In this document: one piece after another, positions 61,848 through 64,000 of the stretch | Numbering within the stretch: position 1 is the stretch's first letter | Layout: every line of letters begins with the position of its first letter | DNA from: Mucilaginibacter sp. SMC90 | GTDB lineage: Bacteria; Bacteroidota; Bacteroidia; Sphingobacteriales; Sphingobacteriaceae | NCBI RefSeq assembly: GCF_022811725.1 | Contig: NZ_CP094527.1 | Location: forward strand, 3,410,001-3,474,000 | Reading direction: 5' to 3' | Length of the DNA: 64,000 nt | Translations under genes and position numbers: made by a program | Notes under the pieces: generated by a model | The model's input: the letters and a program-made list of their open reading frames with translations, nothing else | What the model was told of the DNA's origin: nothing | Databases searched by the model: none

Positions 61848-63104
61848 ATGCGGTTATTAAGAACCTTGGGAATTATAGCATTTGCTGCTGGCTTGTCGGC
61901 TTGCAGGAAGAATGCTATTACCTCAGAGGTTCCGGTTTCGCCTACAACAGGTACACGTACCCAGTTTACCCTTGATTCTATTTACTTGTATGCCAAACAA
62001 ATTTACTTGTGGAGTGATGCATTACCATCATATACCGCATTTGATCCGCGGAAATATGCTTCGGATCCGTTAGCCTTAAACGCGTTTAATTCCGAGCTTT
62101 TTGATGTTTCGCAATTAAAAGTTAACCCACAAACGGGCCTTAAGTACGAAGAGCCTGTAAACCCGGGTTCTCCAAAGTATTCGTTCCTTACGGATTTAAA
62201 TGCGAATGGTGAACTGGCCGCCGTTGGCGCACCTACATTGGGTGCAGTGTTAAAAGATACGGTGATTGGCAAAAATATAGGATACGTAGCTCTTGGTTCT
62301 TTCCCTGAGCTTAGTACATGCAAAGATGCACTTGATGTCGCGTTTTCGAAACTGACTGCGGCTGGTCCACAGCAATTGGTGGTTGACCTGAGGTACAACG
62401 GCGGTGGCTTTGTTGAAACCTCGGAGTATGTGGCCAATTTAATTGCCCCACCAGCCCTAAGCGGAAAGGTGATGTTTTCAGAACAGTACAATGCTTTATT
62501 ACAGGCGTCAAACGCAAGCATCCTTAAAAATCAAACTTATTATGATGCAAACGGCAAAACGGTAATTTACAAAGGCCGCACCGCTAACCTGGCTGATGTG
62601 GATTATACCGAAGCCGGGAATACACACAAATTCAGTAAAAAAGGTGGATTGGAAACAGTAAAGGATATCTATTTCATCACCGCCTCGGCTACGGCTTCAG
62701 CTGCCGAGTTGCTCATCAGCAGTATGAAACCCTATTTTAACGTGAAGCTTGTGGGCGGCACCACTTATGGTAAGCCCGTAGGTTTTTTTCCGGTGAAGAT
62801 AGATGTTTACAGCGTTTATCTGTCAAGCTTCCTGATCCGTAACGCCCAGGGCTGGTCTGATTATTTTCAGGGGATCCCGGCAGATGTTCAGGTAGTGCAG
62901 GGGGATGATCCTGTATTGGGAGACCCTGACGAGGCCTGTTTGAGCGCTGTACTCGGGCTCATCAATGGTGCATCATTAAGCACCGTGCAACAAAAGGCAA
63001 ATGACAAAAAGGTACAAACTGCTTCCATATTTAAATCAAACGCCGGAACTATAAGAGTTCCTGTCGGGATGGTCGAAAACAGATTGAAACTAAAGGATAA
63101 TTAA
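61848..63104 (+). CDS. S41-family peptidase lipoprotein without PDZ domain
   Basis: From the ATG at 61848 this is a 418-residue lipoprotein with lipobox LSACRKN. An N-terminal helical segment (SIYLYAKQIYLWSDALPSY) resembles the start of Bacteroidota S41 lipoproteins. The peptidase core has VDLRYNGGGFVETSEYVANL, the nucleophile region TASATASAAELL and the general-base Lys in GTTYGKPVGF. The space where a PDZ domain would sit is only about 50 residues, so it is absent. It lies inside the haem cluster, after TIG-2, suggesting a protease acting at the surface, perhaps on haem proteins. Confidence 0.88.
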   Translation: MRLLRTLGIIAFAAGLSACRKNAITSEVPVSPTTGTRTQFTLDSIYLYAKQIYLWSDALPSYTAFDPRKYASDPLALNAFNSELFDVSQLKVNPQTGLKYEEPVNPGSPKYSFLTDLNANGELAAVGAPTLGAVLKDTVIGKNIGYVALGSFPELSTCKDALDVAFSKLTAAGPQQLVVDLRYNGGGFVETSEYVANLIAPPALSGKVMFSEQYNALLQASNASILKNQTYYDANGKTVIYKGRTANLADVDYTEAGNTHKFSKKGGLETVKDIYFITASATASAAELLISSMKPYFNVKLVGGTTYGKPVGFFPVKIDVYSVYLSSFLIRNAQGWSDYFQGIPADVQVVQGDDPVLGDPDEACLSAVLGLINGASLSTVQQKANDKKVQTASIFKSNAGTIRVPVGMVENRLKLKDN

Positions 63105-63141
63105 TATACAAAGGGGGAAATTCTCCCATAAAAACTAACAC

Positions 63142-63711
63142 ATGCTAAGTACAACCATTAAAGAGGCTACTAAAGAAGCCCACCAGCAATTAGAGAAAAA
63201 AGTAGTTCAGAAATTGAAAGCCATCCGCAGTAACCAGGATTATGCCGATCTGTTGAGGCATTTCTATGCTTACTTCAATCACCTGGAAAAAGCAATTGCG
63301 CCGTTTATCACAGCCGATCTTTTACCTGATTATGCACAACGCAGAAATTCATCCTTCCTTAAAAGTGATATAGAGGCGTTGGGCGGAAATGTCGATAATC
63401 TGCCGGAAACAACCGTTCCTGCAATCACGAACTCAATCCAGGCGCTTGGTGCTTTGTACGTAATGGAAGGCTCTATAATGGGTGGTAGTATCATTGTACA
63501 AATGCTGGCCAAAGGTGGTATTACTGAGGGGGTATCCTTCTTTTCGGGTTACGGGCCTACTACCGGCCAGATGTGGGGCGCTTTTATAGCTGTATTAAAT
63601 GCCAGCGCCAAAAACGACGGCGAAGAGGCTATTGCCGTACAAACTGCAAACGACACATTTAATCATTTCGCCGCTGTATTTGCGGAAGCAGAACAACCTG
63701 TTAACGGATAA
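63142..63711 (+). CDS. Biliverdin-producing haem oxygenase
   Basis: This 189-residue protein fits the bacterial haem oxygenase family (HemO/BphO-like): STTIKEATKEAHQQLEK with the axial His, LLRHFYAYFNHLEKAI, and ALGALYVMEGSIMGGSIIVQML with the conserved distal helix glycines. It opens haem to biliverdin, CO and Fe2+ in the cytoplasm. It is the downstream part of the haem cluster and gives this organism a second haem-handling protein next to HemS. Confidence 0.9.
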   Translation: MLSTTIKEATKEAHQQLEKKVVQKLKAIRSNQDYADLLRHFYAYFNHLEKAIAPFITADLLPDYAQRRNSSFLKSDIEALGGNVDNLPETTVPAITNSIQALGALYVMEGSIMGGSIIVQMLAKGGITEGVSFFSGYGPTTGQMWGAFIAVLNASAKNDGEEAIAVQTANDTFNHFAAVFAEAEQPVNG

Positions 63712-63769
63712 TAAGCCGTTGCTGCATATTGGAGGATAAAAATAATAACTCTTTTTTAGTGAAATTGTA

Positions 63770-64000
63770 ATGAGGATAAGATCAAAGATTGAAGGTTTTG
63801 ATGAATGGTTATTTATTGAGGAATTGCCGGACGCATATTCGCCCGGCTCGCAGCTCTCTGAAAAGCATATTTCCATCAAAAGGGAGTCGGTAAAGAAGCT
63901 TTTCTATTATCAGTTAAGTTCAGGCGGATTGTTTTTGCTTCATTCCAATATGCAGTTCAATGACCCCATTCGTATCCTTTCGGAAGTTGAGGGAGAGACC
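63770..64000 (+). CDS. Start of a probable AraC-type regulator, cut by window edge
   Basis: The frame opens at an ATG at 63770 and runs 77 codons to the window end without a stop. It reads MRIRSKIEGFDEWLFIEE and later GGLFLLHSNMQFNDPIRILS, which resembles the sensor domain of AraC-family regulators in Bacteroidota; the helix-turn-helix would lie beyond the window. The assignment rests on this resemblance and on its place after the haem oxygenase. Confidence 0.5.
   Translation, partial: MRIRSKIEGFDEWLFIEELPDAYSPGSQLSEKHISIKRESVKKLFYYQLSSGGLFLLHSNMQFNDPIRILSEVEGET

Noticed and set aside
1..64000. CRISPR array or rRNA genes
   Set aside because: No regularly spaced direct repeats with unique spacers and no rRNA-like segment were noticed while reading.

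Overview
The window looks like a chromosome segment from a Bacteroidota bacterium of the Sphingobacteriaceae type (Mucilaginibacter- or Pedobacter-like). This is inferred from paired SusC/SusD proteins, GH92 enzymes, many short lipoproteins with a Cys lipobox, HmuY-type haem proteins, and promoters of the form TAnnTTTG instead of a classical -10 box. No 16S rRNA gene is present, so the genus is a guess.

Layout. 1-5000 is housekeeping: a minus-strand run (S4 RNA-binding protein, aroB, fatty acid hydroxylase, truncated membrane protein), then proline dehydrogenase and a HAD phosphatase. 5018-5091 is tRNA-Met(CAT). It is followed by a genomic island of about 6 kb (5092-11094) flanked by a 17-bp direct repeat of the tRNA 3' end. 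The island carries a large serine recombinase whose C-terminus is read through the tRNA, a small partner ORF, an HNH-like Cys-rich protein, and an IS21-family element (istA/istB) flanked by two truncated reading frames. 11100-18160 is mixed: a secreted repeat protein, a DUF1080 protein, a DoxX/ArsR/SRPBCC operon, an animal-type haem peroxidase, a decayed TonB C-terminal domain and a frameshifted alpha/beta hydrolase.

18226-48510 is a large glycan-utilisation region: two GH92 alpha-mannosidase-family enzymes, an SGNH esterase, an esterase-D-like enzyme, two SusD and two SusC proteins with accessory lipoproteins, an Lgt paralogue, a GH2 enzyme with an embedded discoidin domain, an FHS-type sugar permease, a LacI-family regulator and a GH78 alpha-L-rhamnosidase. 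Eight copies of a 15-bp motif (consensus GCTAAAnCGNTTTTA) precede these units and the regulator itself. This looks like a LacI regulon that can be read directly from the DNA. The substrate is probably a mannose- and rhamnose-containing glycan (inference).

48660-50300 is a thioredoxin-like protein and a strong terminator. 50327-64000 is a haem-acquisition region: a minus-strand operon (HmuY-like, HmuT, HmuU, HmuV, HemS) divergent from a plus-strand cluster (TonB receptor, two clear HmuY lipoproteins, one HmuY-like lipoprotein, two TIG-like lipoproteins, a PDZ-less S41 peptidase, haem oxygenase, and the start of a probable regulator). Two Fur-box-like sites lie in the divergent intergenic region. 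The combination of HmuY paralogues, TIG lipoproteins, a surface protease and haem oxygenase is the best candidate for a little-described system here.
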